A DNA stretch of 31,194 bases, taken from positions 1-31,194 of the forward strand of contig NW_003159150.1 of the NCBI RefSeq assembly GCF_000003605.2. Direction: 5' to 3'. The notes beneath the pieces are model-generated. The model saw nothing but the letters and a program-made list of their open reading frames with translations. It was not told the DNA's origin and searched no databases. Each line of letters opens with the position of its first letter. The stretch's first letter is position 1. Origin of the DNA: Saccoglossus kowalevskii (taxonomy: Eukaryota > Hemichordata > Enteropneusta > Harrimaniidae). This document shows, piece after piece, positions 1-12,323 of this stretch. The position numbers and the translations under genes were made by a program.

Positions 1-950
1 CCAGTTCCCGGCCAAGTTCTGATAAAGTGAGATACCCCGTTCCCGGCAAGTTCTGATAAGGTGAGATACCCCATTCACGATAAATTCTGATAAGATGAGA
101 TACCCCATTCCCAACAAGTTCTGACAAGGTGAGATACCCTGTTCCCGGCAAGTTCTGATAAGGTGGGATACCCCGTTCCCGACAAGTTCTGATAAAGTGA
201 GATACCCCGTTCCCGACAAGTTCTGATAAGGTGAGATACCCCGTTCCCGGCAAGTTCTGTTAAAGTGAGATACCCCATTCCCGGCAAGTTCTGATAAGGT
301 GAGATACCCCGTTCACGACAACTTCTGATAAGATGAGATACCCCATTCCCAACAAGTTCTGACAAGGTGAGATACCCTGTTCCCGGCAAGTTCTGATAAG
401 GTGGGATACCCCGTTCCCGAGAAGTTCTGATAAAGTGAGATACCCCGTTCCCGACAAGTTCTGATAAGGTGAGATACCCCGTTCCCGGCAAGTTCTGATA
501 AAGTGATATACCCCGTTCCCGGCAAGATCTGATAAAGTGAGATACCCCGTTCCCAACAAGTTCTGATAAGGTGAGATACCCCGTTCATGACAAGTTCTGA
601 TAAGGTGAGATACCCCGTTCACGATAAGTTCTGATAAGGTGAGATACCCTGTTCACGACAAATTCTGATAAGGTGAGATACCCCGTTCAGGACAAGTTCT
701 GATAAGGTGTGATACCCCGTTCCCGACAAGTTCTGATAAGATGAGATACCCCGTTCCCGGCAAGTCCTGATAAAGTGAGATATCCCATTCCCGGCAAGTT
801 CTGATAAGGTGAGATACCCCGTTTACGACAAGTTCTGATAAGGTGAGATACCCCGTTCACGACAAGTTCTGATAAGGTGAGATACCCCGTTTCCGGCAAG
901 TTCTGATTAAGTGAGATACCCCGTTCCCGGCAAGTTCTGATAAGGTGAGA
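1..950. repeat. Higher-order block A, copy 1 (about 28 units)
   Basis: This block shares the same ordered variants with 1260-2004, including the rare TTCAGGAC at 686 and 1740 and the AGATCT variant at 525 and 1579. The offset between copies falls from 1258 to 1156 to 1054 along the block, two steps of exactly 102 bases. Copy 1 therefore has two extra three-unit pieces, near 120-222 and 360-462. Both pieces have the same order: GACAAGG, then a GGTGGGAT unit, then an AAAGTG unit. The first unit of the window has one extra C (GGCCAAG near base 11). Confidence 0.85.
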
Positions 951-1259
951 TATCCCGTTCCCGGCAAGTTCTGATAAAGTGATATACCCCGTTCCCGGCA
1001 AGTTCTGATAAAGTGAGATACCCCGTTCCCGGCAAGTTCTGATTAAGTGAGATACCCCGTTCACGATAAGTTCTGATAAGGTGAGATACCCCGTTCACGA
1101 CAAATTCTGATAAGGTGAGATACCCCGTTCCCGGCAAGTTCTGATTAAGTGAGATACCCCGTTCCCGGCAAGTTCTGATAAGGTGAGATACCCCGTTCCC
1201 GGCAAGTTCTGATAAAGTGAGATACCCCGTTCCCGGCAAGTTCTGATAAGGTGAGATAC

Positions 1260-2004
1260 CCAGTTCCCGGCAAGTTCTGATAAAGTGAGATACCCCGTTC
1301 CCGGCAAGTTCTGATAAGGTGAGATACCCCATTCACGATAAATTCTGATAAGATGAGATACCCCATTCCCAACAAGTTCTGATAAGGTGAGATACCCCGT
1401 TCCCGGCAAGTTCTGTTAAAGTGAGATACCCCATTCCCGGCAAGTTCTGATAAGGTGAGATACCCCGTTCACGACAACTTCTGATCAGATGAGATACCCC
1501 ATTCCCAACAAGTTCTGACAAGGTGAGATACCCCGTTCCCGGCAAGTTCTGATAAAGTGATATACCCCGTTCCCGGCAAGATCTGATAAAGTGAGATACC
1601 CCGTTCCCAACAAGTTCTGATAAGGTGAGATACCCCGTTCATGACAAGTTCTGATAAGGTGAGATACCCCGTTCACGATAAGTTCTGATAAGGTGAGATA
1701 CCCTGTTCACGACAAATTCTGATAAGGTGAGATACCCCGTTCAGGACAAGTTCTGATAAGGTGTGATACCCCGTTCCCGACAAGTTCTGATAAGATGAGA
1801 TACCCCGTTCCCGGCAAGTCCTGATAAAGTGACATATCCCATTCCCGGCAAGTTCTAATAAGGTGAGATACCCCGTTTACGACAAGTTCTGATAAGGTGA
1901 GATACCCCGTTCACGACAAGTTCTGATAAGGTGAGATACCCCGTTTCCGGCAAGTTCTGATTAAGTGAGATACCCCGTTCCCGGCAAGTTCTGATAAGGT
2001 GAGA
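1260..2004. repeat. Higher-order block A, copy 2 (about 22 units)
   Basis: This is the shorter partner of 1-950, lacking two three-unit pieces present there. Apart from those it differs by a few substitutions, for example GACATATCCC near 1832 where copy 1 has GAGATATCCC, and CTAATA near 1856 where copy 1 has CTGATA. The copies diverge at about 950/2004, where one continues GATATCCC and the other GATACCCTG. Confidence 0.85.
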
Positions 2005-2795
2005 TACCCTGTTCCCGGCAAGTTCCGATTAAGTGAGATACCCCGTTCCCGGCAAGTTCTGATAAGGTGAGATACCCCGTTCCCGGCAAGTTCTGATAAA
2101 GTGAGATACCCCGTTCCCGGCAAGTTCTGATAAGGTGAGATACCCAGTTCCCGGCAAGTTCTGATAAAGTGAGATACCCCGTTCCCGGCAAGTTCTGATA
2201 AGGTGAGATATCCCGTTCCCGGCAAGTTCTGATAAACTGATATACCCCGTTCCCGGCAAGTTCTGATAAAGTGAGATACCCCGTTCCCGGCAAGTTCTGA
2301 TTAAGTGAGATACCCCGTTCCCGGCAAGTTCTGATAAGGTGAGATACCCCGTTCCCGGCAAGTTCTGATAAAGTGAGATACCCCGTTCCCGGCAAGTTCT
2401 GATAAGGTGAGATACCCAGTTCCCGGCAAGTTCTGATAAAGTGAGATACCCCGTTCCCGGCAAGTTCTGATAAGGTGAGATATCCCGTTCCCGGCAAGTT
2501 CTGATAAAGTGATATACCCCGTTCCCGGCAAGTTCTGATAAAGTGAGATACCCCGTTCCCGGCAAGTTCTGATAAGGTGAGATACCCCGTTCCCGGCAAG
2601 TTCTGATAAAGTGATATACCCCGTTCCCGGCAAGATCTGATAAAGTGAGATACCCCGTTCCCAACAAGTTCTGATAAGGTGAGATACCCCGTTCATGACA
2701 AGTTCTGATAAGGTGAGATACCCCGTTCACGATAAGTTCTGATAAGGTGAGATACCCCGTTCACGACAAATTCTGATAAGGTGAGATACCCCGTT
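1585..2795. repeat. Higher-order block B, copy 1
   Basis: Two overlapping parts of this stretch are copied elsewhere. Bases about 1585-2317 recur at 3624-4356 (offset 2039, one base short of 60 units). Bases about 1853-2795 recur at 8162-9085 (offset 6309). Shared markers include GTTTACGACAAG at 1875, 3914 and 8184, followed by GTTTCCGG, GATTAAG and the CCGATTAAG unit. The exact ends are uncertain by about one unit. Confidence 0.85.
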
Positions 2796-3104
2796 CCCGG
2801 CAAGTTCTGATTAAGTGAGATACCCCGTTCCCGGCAAGTTCTGATAAGGTGAGATACCCCGTTCCCGGCAAGTTCTGATAAAGTGAGATACCCCGTTCCC
2901 GGCAAGTTCTGATAAGGTGAGATACCAGTTCCCGGCAAGTTCTGATAAAGTGAGATACCCCGTTCCCGGCAAGTTCTGATAAGGTGAGATACCCCATTCA
3001 CGACAAATTCTGATAAGATGAGATACCCAATTCCCAACAAGTTCTGACAAGGTGAGATACCCTGTTCCCGGCAAGTTCTGATAAGGTGGGATACCCCGTT
3101 CCCG

Positions 3105-4080
3105 ACAAGTTCTGATAAAGTGAGATACCCCGTTCCCGACAAGTTCTGATAAGGTGAGATACCCCGTTCCCGGCAAATTCTGTTAAAGTGAGATACCCCA
3201 TTCCCGGCAAGTTCTGATAAGGTGAGATACCCCGTTCACGACAACTTCTGATAAGATGAGATACCCCATTCCCAACAAGTTCTGACAAGGTGAGATACCC
3301 CGTTCCCGGCAAGTTCTGATAAGGTGAGATACCCTGTTCCCGGCAAGTTCTGATAAAGTGATATACCCCGTTCCCGGCAAGTTCTGATAAAGTGAGATAC
3401 CCCGTTCCCGGCAAGTTCTGATAAGGTGAGATACCCCGTTCACGACAAGTTCTGATAAGGTGAGATACCCCGTTCCCGGCAAGTTCCGATAAGGTGGGAT
3501 ACCCCGTTCCCGACAAGTTCTGATAAGGTGAGATACCCCGTTCCCGACCAGTTCTGATAAGGTGAGATACCCCATTCCCGGCAAGTTCTGATAAGGTGAG
3601 ATACCCCATTCCCGACAAGATCTGATAAAGTGAGATACCCCGTTCCCAACAAGTTCTGATAAGGTGAGATACCCCGTTCATGACAAGTTCTGATAAGGTG
3701 AGATACCCCGTTCACGATAAGTTCTGATAAGGTGAGATACCCTGTTCACGACAAATTCTGATAAGGTGAGATACCCCGTTCACGACAAGTTCTGATAAGG
3801 TGTGATACCCCGTTCCCGACAAGTTCTGATAAGATGAGATACCCCGTTCCCGGCAAGTCCTGATAAAGTGAGATATCCCATTCCCGGCAAGTTCTGATAA
3901 GGTGAGATACCCCGTTTACGACAAGTTCTGATAAGGTGAGATACCCCGTTCACGACAAGTTCTGATAAGGTGAGATACCCCGTTTCCGGCAAGTTCTGAT
4001 TAAGTGAGATACCCCGTTCCCGGCAAGTTCTGATAAGGTGAGATACCCTGTTCCCGGCAAGTTCCGATTAAGTGAGATAC
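3105..4080. repeat. Long-range block L, zone A copy
   Basis: About 29 units with the same variant order as 28692-29667, at a constant offset of 25,587 bases for most of the length. Shared rare markers are CGACCAG at 3545 and 29132, and CAAATTCTGTTAAAG near 3175 and 28762. I noticed only a few substitutions between the copies, for example GATAAGGTGTG versus GATACGGTGTG and GTTTCCGG versus GTTCCCGG. Confidence 0.85.
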
Positions 4081-4356
4081 CCCGTTCCCGGCAAGTTCTG
4101 ATAAGGTGAGATACCCCGTTCCCGGCAAGTTCTGATAAAGTGAGATACCCCGTTCCCGGCAAGTTCTGATAAGGTGAGATACCCAGTTCCCGGCAAGTTC
4201 TGATAAAGTGAGATACCCCGTTCCCGGCAAGTTCTGATAAGGTGAGATATCCCGTTCCCGGCAAGTTCTGATAAAGTGATATACCCCGTTCCCGGCAAGT
4301 TCTGATAAAGTGAGATACCCCGTTCCCGGCAAGTTCTGATTAAGTGAGATACCCCG
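3624..4356. repeat. Higher-order block B, copy 2 (partial)
   Basis: This matches 1585-2317 with only a few substitutions; for example copy 2 has TTCACGAC where copy 1 has TTCAGGAC. Past about 4356 it switches to a different order (a GTTCACGATAAG unit) that resembles the run starting near 1059. The array here is therefore a mosaic of blocks rather than a simple serial repeat of one block. Confidence 0.8.
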
Positions 4357-4409
4357 TTCACGATAAGTTCTGATAAGGTGAGATACCCCGTTCACGACAA
4401 ATTCTGATA

Positions 4410-5046
4410 AGGTGAGATACCCCGTTCCCGGCAAGTTCTGATTAAGTGAGATACCCCGTTCCCGGCAAGTTCTGATAAGGTGAGATACCCCGTTCCCGGC
4501 AAGTTCTGATAAAGTGAGATACCCCGTTCCCGGCAAGTTCTGATAAGGTGAGATACCCAGTTCCCGGCAAGTTCTGATAAAGTGAGATACCCCGTTCCCG
4601 GCAAGTTCTGATAAGGTGAGATACCCCATTCACGACAAATTCTGATAAGATGAGATACCCCGTTCCCGACAAGTTCTGATAAGGTGAGATACCCCGTTCC
4701 CGGCAAGTTCTGTTAAAGTGAGATACCCCATTCCCGGCAAGTTCTGACAAGGTGAGATACCCCGTTCCCGGCAAGTTCTGATAAGGTGAGATACCCCGTT
4801 CACGACAAGTTCTGATAAGGTGAGATACCCCGTTCCCGGCAAGTTCTGATAAAGTGAGATACCCCGTTCCCGGCAAGTTCCGATAAGGTGGGATACCCCG
4901 TTCCCGACAAGTTCTGATAAGGTGAGATACCCCGTTCCCGACAAGTTCTGATAAGGTGAGATACCACATTCCCGGCAAGTTCTGATAAGGTGAGATACCC
5001 CATTCCCGACAAGATCTGATAAAGTGAGATACCCCGTTCCCAACAA
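4410..5046. repeat. Higher-order block D, copy 1
   Basis: This has the same variant order as 5189-5825 at offset 779 (23 units minus 3 bases). The missing bases lie in the irregular patch between the copies. Shared markers are the TACCACATTCC variant (near 4970 and 5749) and AGATCT at 5012 and 5791. Confidence 0.85.
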
Positions 5047-5145
5047 GTTCTGATAAGTGAGATACCCCGTTCATGACAGTTCTGATAAGTGAGATACCCG
5101 TTCACGACAAGTTCTGATAAGGTGAGATACCCCGTTCCCTGGCAA
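5047..5145. other. Irregular patch with single-base losses
   Basis: Units here read ATAAGTGAG for ATAAGGTGAG, GACAGTTC for GACAAGTTC and ATACCCGTTC for ATACCCCGTTC, and one has an extra base (CCCTGGC). Restoring one homopolymer base at each point gives the same unit order as 5825-5913. The patch sits between two tandem copies of block D. Confidence 0.85.
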
Positions 5146-5913
5146 GTTCTGATTAAGTGAGATACCCCGTTCCCGGCAAGTTCTGATAAGGTGAGATACC
5201 CCGTTCCCGGCAAGTTCTGATTAAGTGAGATACCCCGTTCCCGGCAAGTTCTGATAAGGTGAGATACCCCGTTCCCAGCAAGTTCTGATAAAGTGAGATA
5301 CCCCGTTCCCGGCAAGTTCTGATAAGGTGAGATACCCAGTTCCCGGCAAGTTCTGATAAAGTGAGATACCCCGTTCCCGGCAAGTTCTGATAAGGTGAGA
5401 TACCCCATTCACGACAAATTCTGATAAGATGAGATACCCCGTTCCCGACAAGTTCTGATAAGGTGAGATACCCCGTTCCCGGCAAGTTCTGTTAAAGTGA
5501 GATACCCCATTCCCGGCAAGTTCTGACAAGGTGAGATACCCCGTTCCCGGCAAGTTCTGATAAGGTGAGATACCCCGTTCACGACAAGTTCTGATAAGGT
5601 GAGATACCCCGTTCCCGGCAAGTTCTGATAAAGTGAGATACCCCGTTCCCGGCAAGTTCCGATAAGGTGGGATACCCCGTTCCCGACAAGTTCTGATAAG
5701 GTGAGATACCCCGTTCCCGACAAGTTCTGATAAGGTGAGATACCACATTCCCGGCAAGTTCTGATAAGGTGAGATACCCCATTCCCGACAAGATCTGATA
5801 AAGTGAGATACCCCGTTCCCAACAAGTTCTGATAAGGTGAGATACCCCGTTCATGACAAGTTCTGATAAGGTGAGATACCCCGTTCACGATAAGTTCTGA
5901 TAAGGTGAGATAC
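5100..5913. repeat. Higher-order block D, copy 2
   Basis: The part 5189-5825 is a tandem copy of 4410-5046. The whole of about 5100-5913 recurs at 10791-11604 at a constant offset of 5691. Shared variants include GTTCCCAGCAAG and TACCACATTCC. The copies part at about 5914, where this one reads ACCCTGTTC and the other ACCCCGTTC. Confidence 0.85.
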
Positions 5914-7384
5914 CCTGTTCACGACAAATTCTGATAAGGTGAGATACCCCGTTCACGACAAGTTCTGATAAGGTGTGATACCCCGTTCCCGACAAATTCT
6001 GATTAGATGAGATACCCCGTTCCCGGCAAGTCCTGATAAAGTGAGATATCCCATTCCCGGCAAGTTCTGGTAAGGTGAGATACCCCGTTTACGACAAGTT
6101 CTGATAAGGTGAGATACCCCGTTCACGACAAGTTCTGATAAGGTGAGATACCCCGTTCCCGGCAAGTTCTGATTAAGTGAGATACCCCGTTCCCGGCAAG
6201 TTCTGATAAGGTGAGATACCCTGTTCCCGGCAAGTTCTGATTAAGTGAGATACCCCGTTCCCGGTAAGTTCTGATAAGGTGAGATACCCCGTTCCCGGCA
6301 AGTTCTGATAAAGTGAGATACCCTGTTCCCGGCAAGTTCTGATAAGGTGAGATACCCAGTTCCCGGCAAGTTCTGATAAAGTGAGATACCCCGTTCCCGG
6401 CAAGTTCTGATAAGGTGAGATATCCCGTTCCCGGCAAGTTCTGATAAAGTGATATACCCCGTTCCCGGCAAGTTCTGATAAAGTGAGATACCCCGTTCCC
6501 GGCAAGTTCTGATAAGGTGAGATACCCCGTTCCCGGCAAGTTCTGATAAAGTGATATACCCCGTTCCCGGCAAGATCTGATAAAGTGAGATACCCCGTTC
6601 CCAACAAGTTCTGATAAGGTGAGATACCCCGTTCATGACAAGTTCTGATAAGGTGAGATACCCCGTTCACGATAAGTTCTGATAAGGTGAGATACCCCGT
6701 TCACGACAAATTCTGATAAGGTGAGATACCCCGTTCCCGGCAAGTTCTGATAAAGTGAGATACCCCGTTCCCGGCAAGTTCTGATAAGGTGAGATACCCC
6801 GTTCCCGGCAAGTTCTGATAAAGTGAGATACCCCGTTCCCGGCAAGTTCTGATAAGGTGAGATACCCAGTTCCCGGCAAGTTCTGATAAAGTGAGATACC
6901 CCGTTCCCGGCAAGTTCTGATAAGGTGAGATACCCCATTCACGATAAATTCTGATAAGATGAGATACCCCATTCCCAACAAGTTCTGACAAGGTGAGATA
7001 CCCTGTTCCCGGCAAGTTCTGATAAGGTGGGATACCCCGTTCCCGACAAGTTCTGATAAAGTGAGATACCCCGTTCCCGACAAGTTCTGATAAGGTGAGA
7101 TACCCCGTTCCCGGCAAGTTCTGTTAAAGTGAGATACCCCATTCCCGGCAAGTTCTGATAAGGTGAGATACCCCGTTCACGACAACTTCTGATAAGATGA
7201 GATACCCCATTCCCAACAAGTTCTGACAAGGTGAGATACCCCGTTCCCGGCAAGTTCTGATAAAGTGATATACCCCGTTCCCGGCAAGATCTGATAAAGT
7301 GAGATACCCCGTTCCCAACAAGTTCTGATAAGGTGAGATACCCCGTTCATGACAAGTTCTGATAACGTGAGATACCCCGTTCAC

Positions 7385-7560
7385 GATAAGTTCTGATAAG
7401 TGAGATACCCTGTTCACGACAAATTCTGATAAGTGAGATACCCGTTCACGACAAGTTCTGATAAGTGTGATACCCGTTCCGACAGTTCTGATAGATGAGA
7501 TACCCGTTCCCGGCAAGTCTGATTAAGTGAGATACCCGTTCCCGGCAAGTCTGATAAAGG
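7385..7560. other. Irregular patch with single-base losses
   Basis: Successive units are shortened to about 30-33 bases by losses in GG, CCCC, CCC and AA runs, for example GATAAGTGTGATACCCG and TTCCGACAGTTC, and there is one gain (GATAAAGGTGAG near 7553). It directly precedes block F. Confidence 0.85.
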
Positions 7561-7564
7561 TGAG

Positions 7565-8160
7565 ATACCCCGTTCCCGGCAAGTTCTGATTAAGTGAGAT
7601 ACCCCGTTCCCGGCAAGTTCTGATAAGGTGAGATACCCCGTTCCCGGCAAGTTCTGATAAAGTGAGATACCCCGTTCCCGGCAAGTTCTGATAAGGTGAG
7701 ATACCCAGTTCCCGGCAAGTTCTGATAAGGTGAGATACCCCGTTCCCGGCAAGTTCTGATAAGGTGAGATATCCCGTTCCCGGCAAGTTCTGATAAAGTG
7801 ATATACCCCGTTCCCGGCAAGTTCTGATAAAGTGAGATACCCCATTCCCGGCAAGTTCTGATAAGGTGAGATACCCCGTTCCCGGCAAGTTCTGATAAAG
7901 TGATATACCCCGTTCCCGGCAAGTTCTGATAAAGTGAGATACCCCGTTCCCGGCAAGTTCTGATAAGGTGAGATACCCCGTTCACGACAAGTTCTGATAA
8001 GGTGAGATACCCCGTTCCCGGCAAGTTCTGATAAGGTGGGATACCCCGTTCCCGACAAGTTCTGATAAGGTGAGATACCCCATTCCCGGCAAGTTATGAT
8101 AAGGTGAGATACCCCGTTCCCGACAAGATCTGATAAAGTGAGATACCCCGTTCCCAACAA
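7565..8160. repeat. Higher-order block F, copy 1
   Basis: This matches 15526-16121 at offset 7961, with the rare GTTATGATAAGG unit at 8093 and 16054 in both. One clear difference is CCCCATTCCC near 7850 in this copy where the other has CCCCGTTCCC. Its left end abuts the indel-rich patch at 7385-7560. Confidence 0.8.
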
Positions 8161-8161
8161 G

Positions 8162-9085
8162 TTCTGATAAGGTGAGATACCCCGTTTACGACAAGTTCTG
8201 ATAAGGTGAGATACCCCGTTCACGACAAGTTCTGATAAGGTGAGATACCCCGTTTCCGGCAAGTTCTGATTAAGTGAGATACCCCGTTCCCGGCAAGTTC
8301 TGATAAGGTGAGATACCCTGTTCCCGGCAAGTTCCGATTAAGTGAGATACCCCGTTCCCGGCAAGTTCTGATAAGGTGAGATACCCCGTTCCCGGCAAGT
8401 TCTGATAAAGTGAGATACCCCGTTCCCGGCAAGTTCTGATAAGGTGAGATACCCAGTTCCCGGCAAGTTCTGATAAAGTGAGATACCCCGTTCCCGGCAA
8501 GTTCTGATAAGGTGAGATATCCCGTTCCCGGCAAGTTCTGATAAACTGATATACCCCGTTCCCGGCAAGTTCTGATAAAGTGAGATACCCCGTTCCCGGC
8601 AAGTTCTGATTAAGTGAGATACCCCGTTCCCGGCAAGTTCTGATAAGGTGAGATACCCCGTTCCCGGCAAGTTCTGATAAAGTGAGATACCCCGTTCCCG
8701 GCAAGTTCTGATAAGGTGAGATACCCAGATCCCGGCAAGTTCTGATAAAGTGAGATACCCCGTTCCCGGCAAGTTCTGATAAGGTGAGATATCCCGTTCC
8801 CGGCAAGTTCTGATAAAGTGATATACCCCGTTCCCGGCAAGTTCTGATAAAGTGAGATACCCCGTTCCCGGCAAGTTCTGATAAGGTGAGATACCCCGTT
8901 CCCGGCAAGTTCTGATAAAGTGATATACCCCGTTCCCGGCAAGATCTGATAAAGTGAGATACCCCGTTCCCAACAAGTTCTGATAAGGTGAGATACCCCG
9001 TTCATGACAAGTTCTGATAAGGTGAGATACCCCGTTCACGATAAGTTCTGATAAGGTGAGATACCCCGTTCACGACAAATTCTGA
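8162..9085. repeat. Higher-order block B, copy 3
   Basis: This follows 1853-2795 unit for unit at a constant offset of 6309. It keeps distinctive variants such as GATAAACTGATATACC (near 2232 and 8541) and has a few private changes, such as CCCAGATCCC near 8726 where the partner has CCCAGTTCCC, and CTTCATGAC preserved near the right end. It stops at an indel-rich patch beginning at about 9085. Confidence 0.85.
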
Positions 9086-9245
9086 TAAGTGAGATACCCC
9101 GTTCCCGGCAAGTTCTGATAAGTGAGATACCCCGTTCCCGACAAGTTCTGATAAGTGAGATACCCGTTCCCGGCAGTTCTGATAAGTGAGATACCCGTTC
9201 ACGACAAGTCTGATAAGGTGTGATACCCCGTTCTGACAAGTCTGA
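9085..9245. other. Irregular patch with single-base losses
   Basis: Repeated ATAAGTGAG, ATACCCGTTC, GGCAGTTC and CAAGTCTG forms shorten several units by one to three bases. The patch lies between the end of block B copy 3 and the start of block H, at the border between zones A and B. Confidence 0.85.
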
Positions 9246-9287
9246 CAAGGTGAGATACCCCGTTCACGACAAGTTCTGATAAGGTGA

Positions 9288-9935
9288 GATAGCCCGTGCC
9301 CAACAAGTTCTGATAAGGTGAGATACCCCGTTCACGACAAATTCTGATAAGGTGAGATACTCCATTCACGACAAATTCTGATAAGATGAGATACCCCATT
9401 CCCAACAAGTTCTGACAAGGTGAGATACCCTGTTCCCGGCAAGTTCTGATAAGGTGGGATACCCCGTTCCCGACAAGTTCTGATAAAGTGAGATACCCCG
9501 TTCCCGACAAGTTCTGATAAGGTGAGATACCCCGTTCCCGGCAAGTTCTGTTAAAGTGAGATACCCCATTCCCGGCAAGTTCTGATAAGGTGAGATACCC
9601 CGTTCACGACAACTTCTGATAAGATGAGATACCCCATTCCCAACAAGTTCTGACAAGGTGAGATACCCCGTTCCCGGCAAGTTCTGATAAGGTGAGATAC
9701 CCCGTTCCCGGCAAGTTCTGATAAAGTGATATACCCCGTTCCCGGCAAGTTCTGATAAAGTGAGATACCCCGTTCCCGGCAAGTTCAGATAAGGTGAGAT
9801 ACCCCGTTCACGACAAGTTCTGATAAGGTGAGATACCCCGTTCCTGGCAAGTTCCGATAAGGTGGGATACCCCGTTCCCGACAAGTTCTGATAAGGTGAG
9901 ATACCCCATTCCCGGCAAGTTCTGATAAGGTGAGA
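9288..9935. repeat. Higher-order block H, copy 1 (first GATAGCCCGTGCCC unit)
   Basis: The variant GATAGCCCGTGCCC first appears here. The block matches 13776-14420 at offset 4488, exactly 132 units, with shared GATACTCCATTC, CAACTTCTG, GTTCAGATAAGG and GTTCCTGGC units in order. It lies directly after the indel-rich patch at 9085-9245, which marks the change from zone A to zone B. Confidence 0.85.
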
Positions 9936-10045
9936 TACCCCATTCCCGACAAGATCTGATAAAGTGAGATACCCCGTTCCCAACAAGTTCTGATAAGGTG
10001 AGATACCCCGTTCATGACAAGTTCTGATAAGGTGAGATACCCCGT

Positions 10046-10770
10046 TCACGATAAGTTCTGATAAGGTGAGATACCCCGTTCACGACAAATTCTGATAAGG
10101 TGAGATACCCCGTTCACGACAAGTTCTGATAAGGTGTGATACCCCGTTCCCGAAAAGTTCTGATAAGATGAGATACCCCGTTCCCAACAAGTTCCGATAA
10201 GGTGAGATACCCCGTTCCCGGCAAGTTCTGATAAGGTGGGATACCCCGTTCCCGACAAGTTCTGATAAGGTGAGATACCCCGTTCCCGACAAGTTCTGAT
10301 CAGGTGAGATACCCCGTTCCTGGCAAGTCCTGATAAAGTGAGATATCCCATTCCCGGCAAGTTCTGATAAGGTGAGATACCCCGTTTACGACAAGTTCTG
10401 ATAAGGTGAGATACCCCGTTCCCAACAAGTTCCGATAAGGTGAGATACCCCGTTCCCGGCAAGTTCTGATAAGGTGGGATACCCCGTTCCCGACAAGTTC
10501 TGATAAGGTGAGATACCCCGTTCCCAACAAGTTCCGATAAGGTGAGATACCCCGTTCCCGGCAAGTTCTGATAAGGTGGGATACCCCGTTCCCGACAAGT
10601 TATGATAAGGTGAGGTACCCCGTTCCCGACAAGTTCTGATCAGGTGGGATACCCCGTTCCCGACAAGTTCTGATAAAGTGAGATACCCCGTTCCCGACAA
10701 GTTCTGATAAGGTGAGATACCCCGTTCCCGGCAAGTTCTGTTAAAGTGAGATATCCCATTCCCGGCAAGA
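10046..10770. repeat. Higher-order block E, copy 1 (CGAAAAG-marked)
   Basis: This is the first of four copies of a block marked by CCCGAAAAGTTC at 10151, with later GTTCCGATAAGG and GATCAGG units. It ends with an AGATCT unit at 10768. Private changes include GTTCCTGGC near 10318 and GTTATGATAAGGTGAGGTACC near 10600. Confidence 0.85.
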
Positions 10771-10790
10771 TCTGATAAGGTGAGATACCC

Positions 10791-11604
10791 CGTTCACGAC
10801 AAGTTCTGATAAGGTGAGATACCCCGTTCCCGGCAAGTTCTGATTAAGTGAGATACCCCGTTCCCGGCAAGTTCTGATAAGGTGAGATACCCCGTTCCCG
10901 GCAAGTTCTGATTAAGTGAGATACCCCGTTCCCGGCAAGTTCTGATAAGGTGAGATACCCCGTTCCCAGCAAGTTCTGATAAAGTGAGATACCCCGTTCC
11001 CGGCAAGTTCTGATAAGGTGAGATACCCAGTTCCCGGCAAGTTCTGATAAAGTGAGATACCCCGTTCCCGGCAAGTTCTGATAAGGTGAGATACCCCATT
11101 CACGACAAATTCTGATAAGATGAGATACCCCGTTCCCGACAAGTTCTGATAAGGTGAGATACCCCGTTCCCGGCAAGTTCTGTTAAAGTGAGATACCCCA
11201 TTCCCGGCAAGTTCTGACAAGGTGAGATACCCCGTTCCCGGCAAGTTCTGATAAGGTGAGATACCCCGTTCACGACAAGTTCTGATAAGGTGAGATACCC
11301 CGTTCCCGGCAAGTTCTGATAAAGTGAGATACCCCGTTCCCGGCAAGTTCCGATAAGGTGGGATACCCCGTTCCCGACAAGTTCTGATAAGGTGAGATAC
11401 CCCGTTCCCGACAAGTTCTGATAAGGTGAGATACCACATTCCCGGCAAGTTCTGATAAGGTGAGATACCCCATTCCCGACAAGATCTGATAAAGTGAGAT
11501 ACCCCGTTCCCAACAAGTTCTGATAAGGTGAGATACCCCGTTCATGACAAGTTCTGATAAGGTGAGATACCCCGTTCACGATAAGTTCTGATAAGGTGAG
11601 ATAC
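10791..11604. repeat. Higher-order block D, copy 3
   Basis: This is the distant copy of 5100-5913. It lies between two copies of the CGAAAAG-marked block E, so zone A and zone B blocks are interleaved here. No internal length difference from its partner was noticed apart from the extra base near 5138 (CCCTGGC) in the other copy. Confidence 0.85.
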
Positions 11605-12113
11605 CCCGTTCACGACAAATTCTGATAAGGTGAGATACCCCGTTCACGACAAGTTCTGATAAGGTGTGATACCCCGTTCCCGAAAAGTTCTGATAAGATG
11701 AGATACCCCGTTCCCAACAAGTTCCGATAAGGTGAGATACCCCGTTCCCGGCAAGTTCTGATAAGGTGGGATACCCCGTTCCCGACAAGTTCTGATAAGG
11801 TGAGATACCCCGTTCCCGACAAGTTCTGATCAGGTGAGATACCCCGTTCCCGGCAAGTCCTGATAAAGTGAGATATCCCATTCCCGGCAAGTTCTGATAA
11901 GGTGAGATACCCCGTTTACGACAAGTTCTGATAAGGTGAGATACCCCGTTCCCAACAAGTTCCGATAAGGTGAGATACCCCGTTCCCGGCAAGTTCTGAT
12001 AAGGTGGGATACCCCGTTCCCGACAAGTTCTGATAAGGTGAGATACCCCGTTCCCAACAAGTTCCGATAAGGTGAGATACCCCGTTCCCGACAAGTTCTG
12101 ATAAGGTGAGATA
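11576..12113. repeat. Higher-order block E, copy 2 (short)
   Basis: The marker CGAAAAG is at 11681, exactly 1530 bases (45 units) after copy 1. The order agrees with copies 1, 3 and 4 until about 12113 and then departs, so the last third of the block is absent or replaced. Confidence 0.85.
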
Positions 12114-12323
12114 CCCCGTTCCCGGCAAGTTCTGTTAAAGTGAGATATCCCATTCCCGGCAAGTTCTGATAAGGTGAGATACCCCGTTTACGACAAGTTC
12201 TGATAAGGTGAGATACCCCGTTCCCGACAAGTTCTGATAAGGTGAGATACCCCATTCCCGGCAAGTTCTGATAAGGTGAGATACCCCGTTCATGACAAGT
12301 TCTGATAAGATGAGATACCCCGT

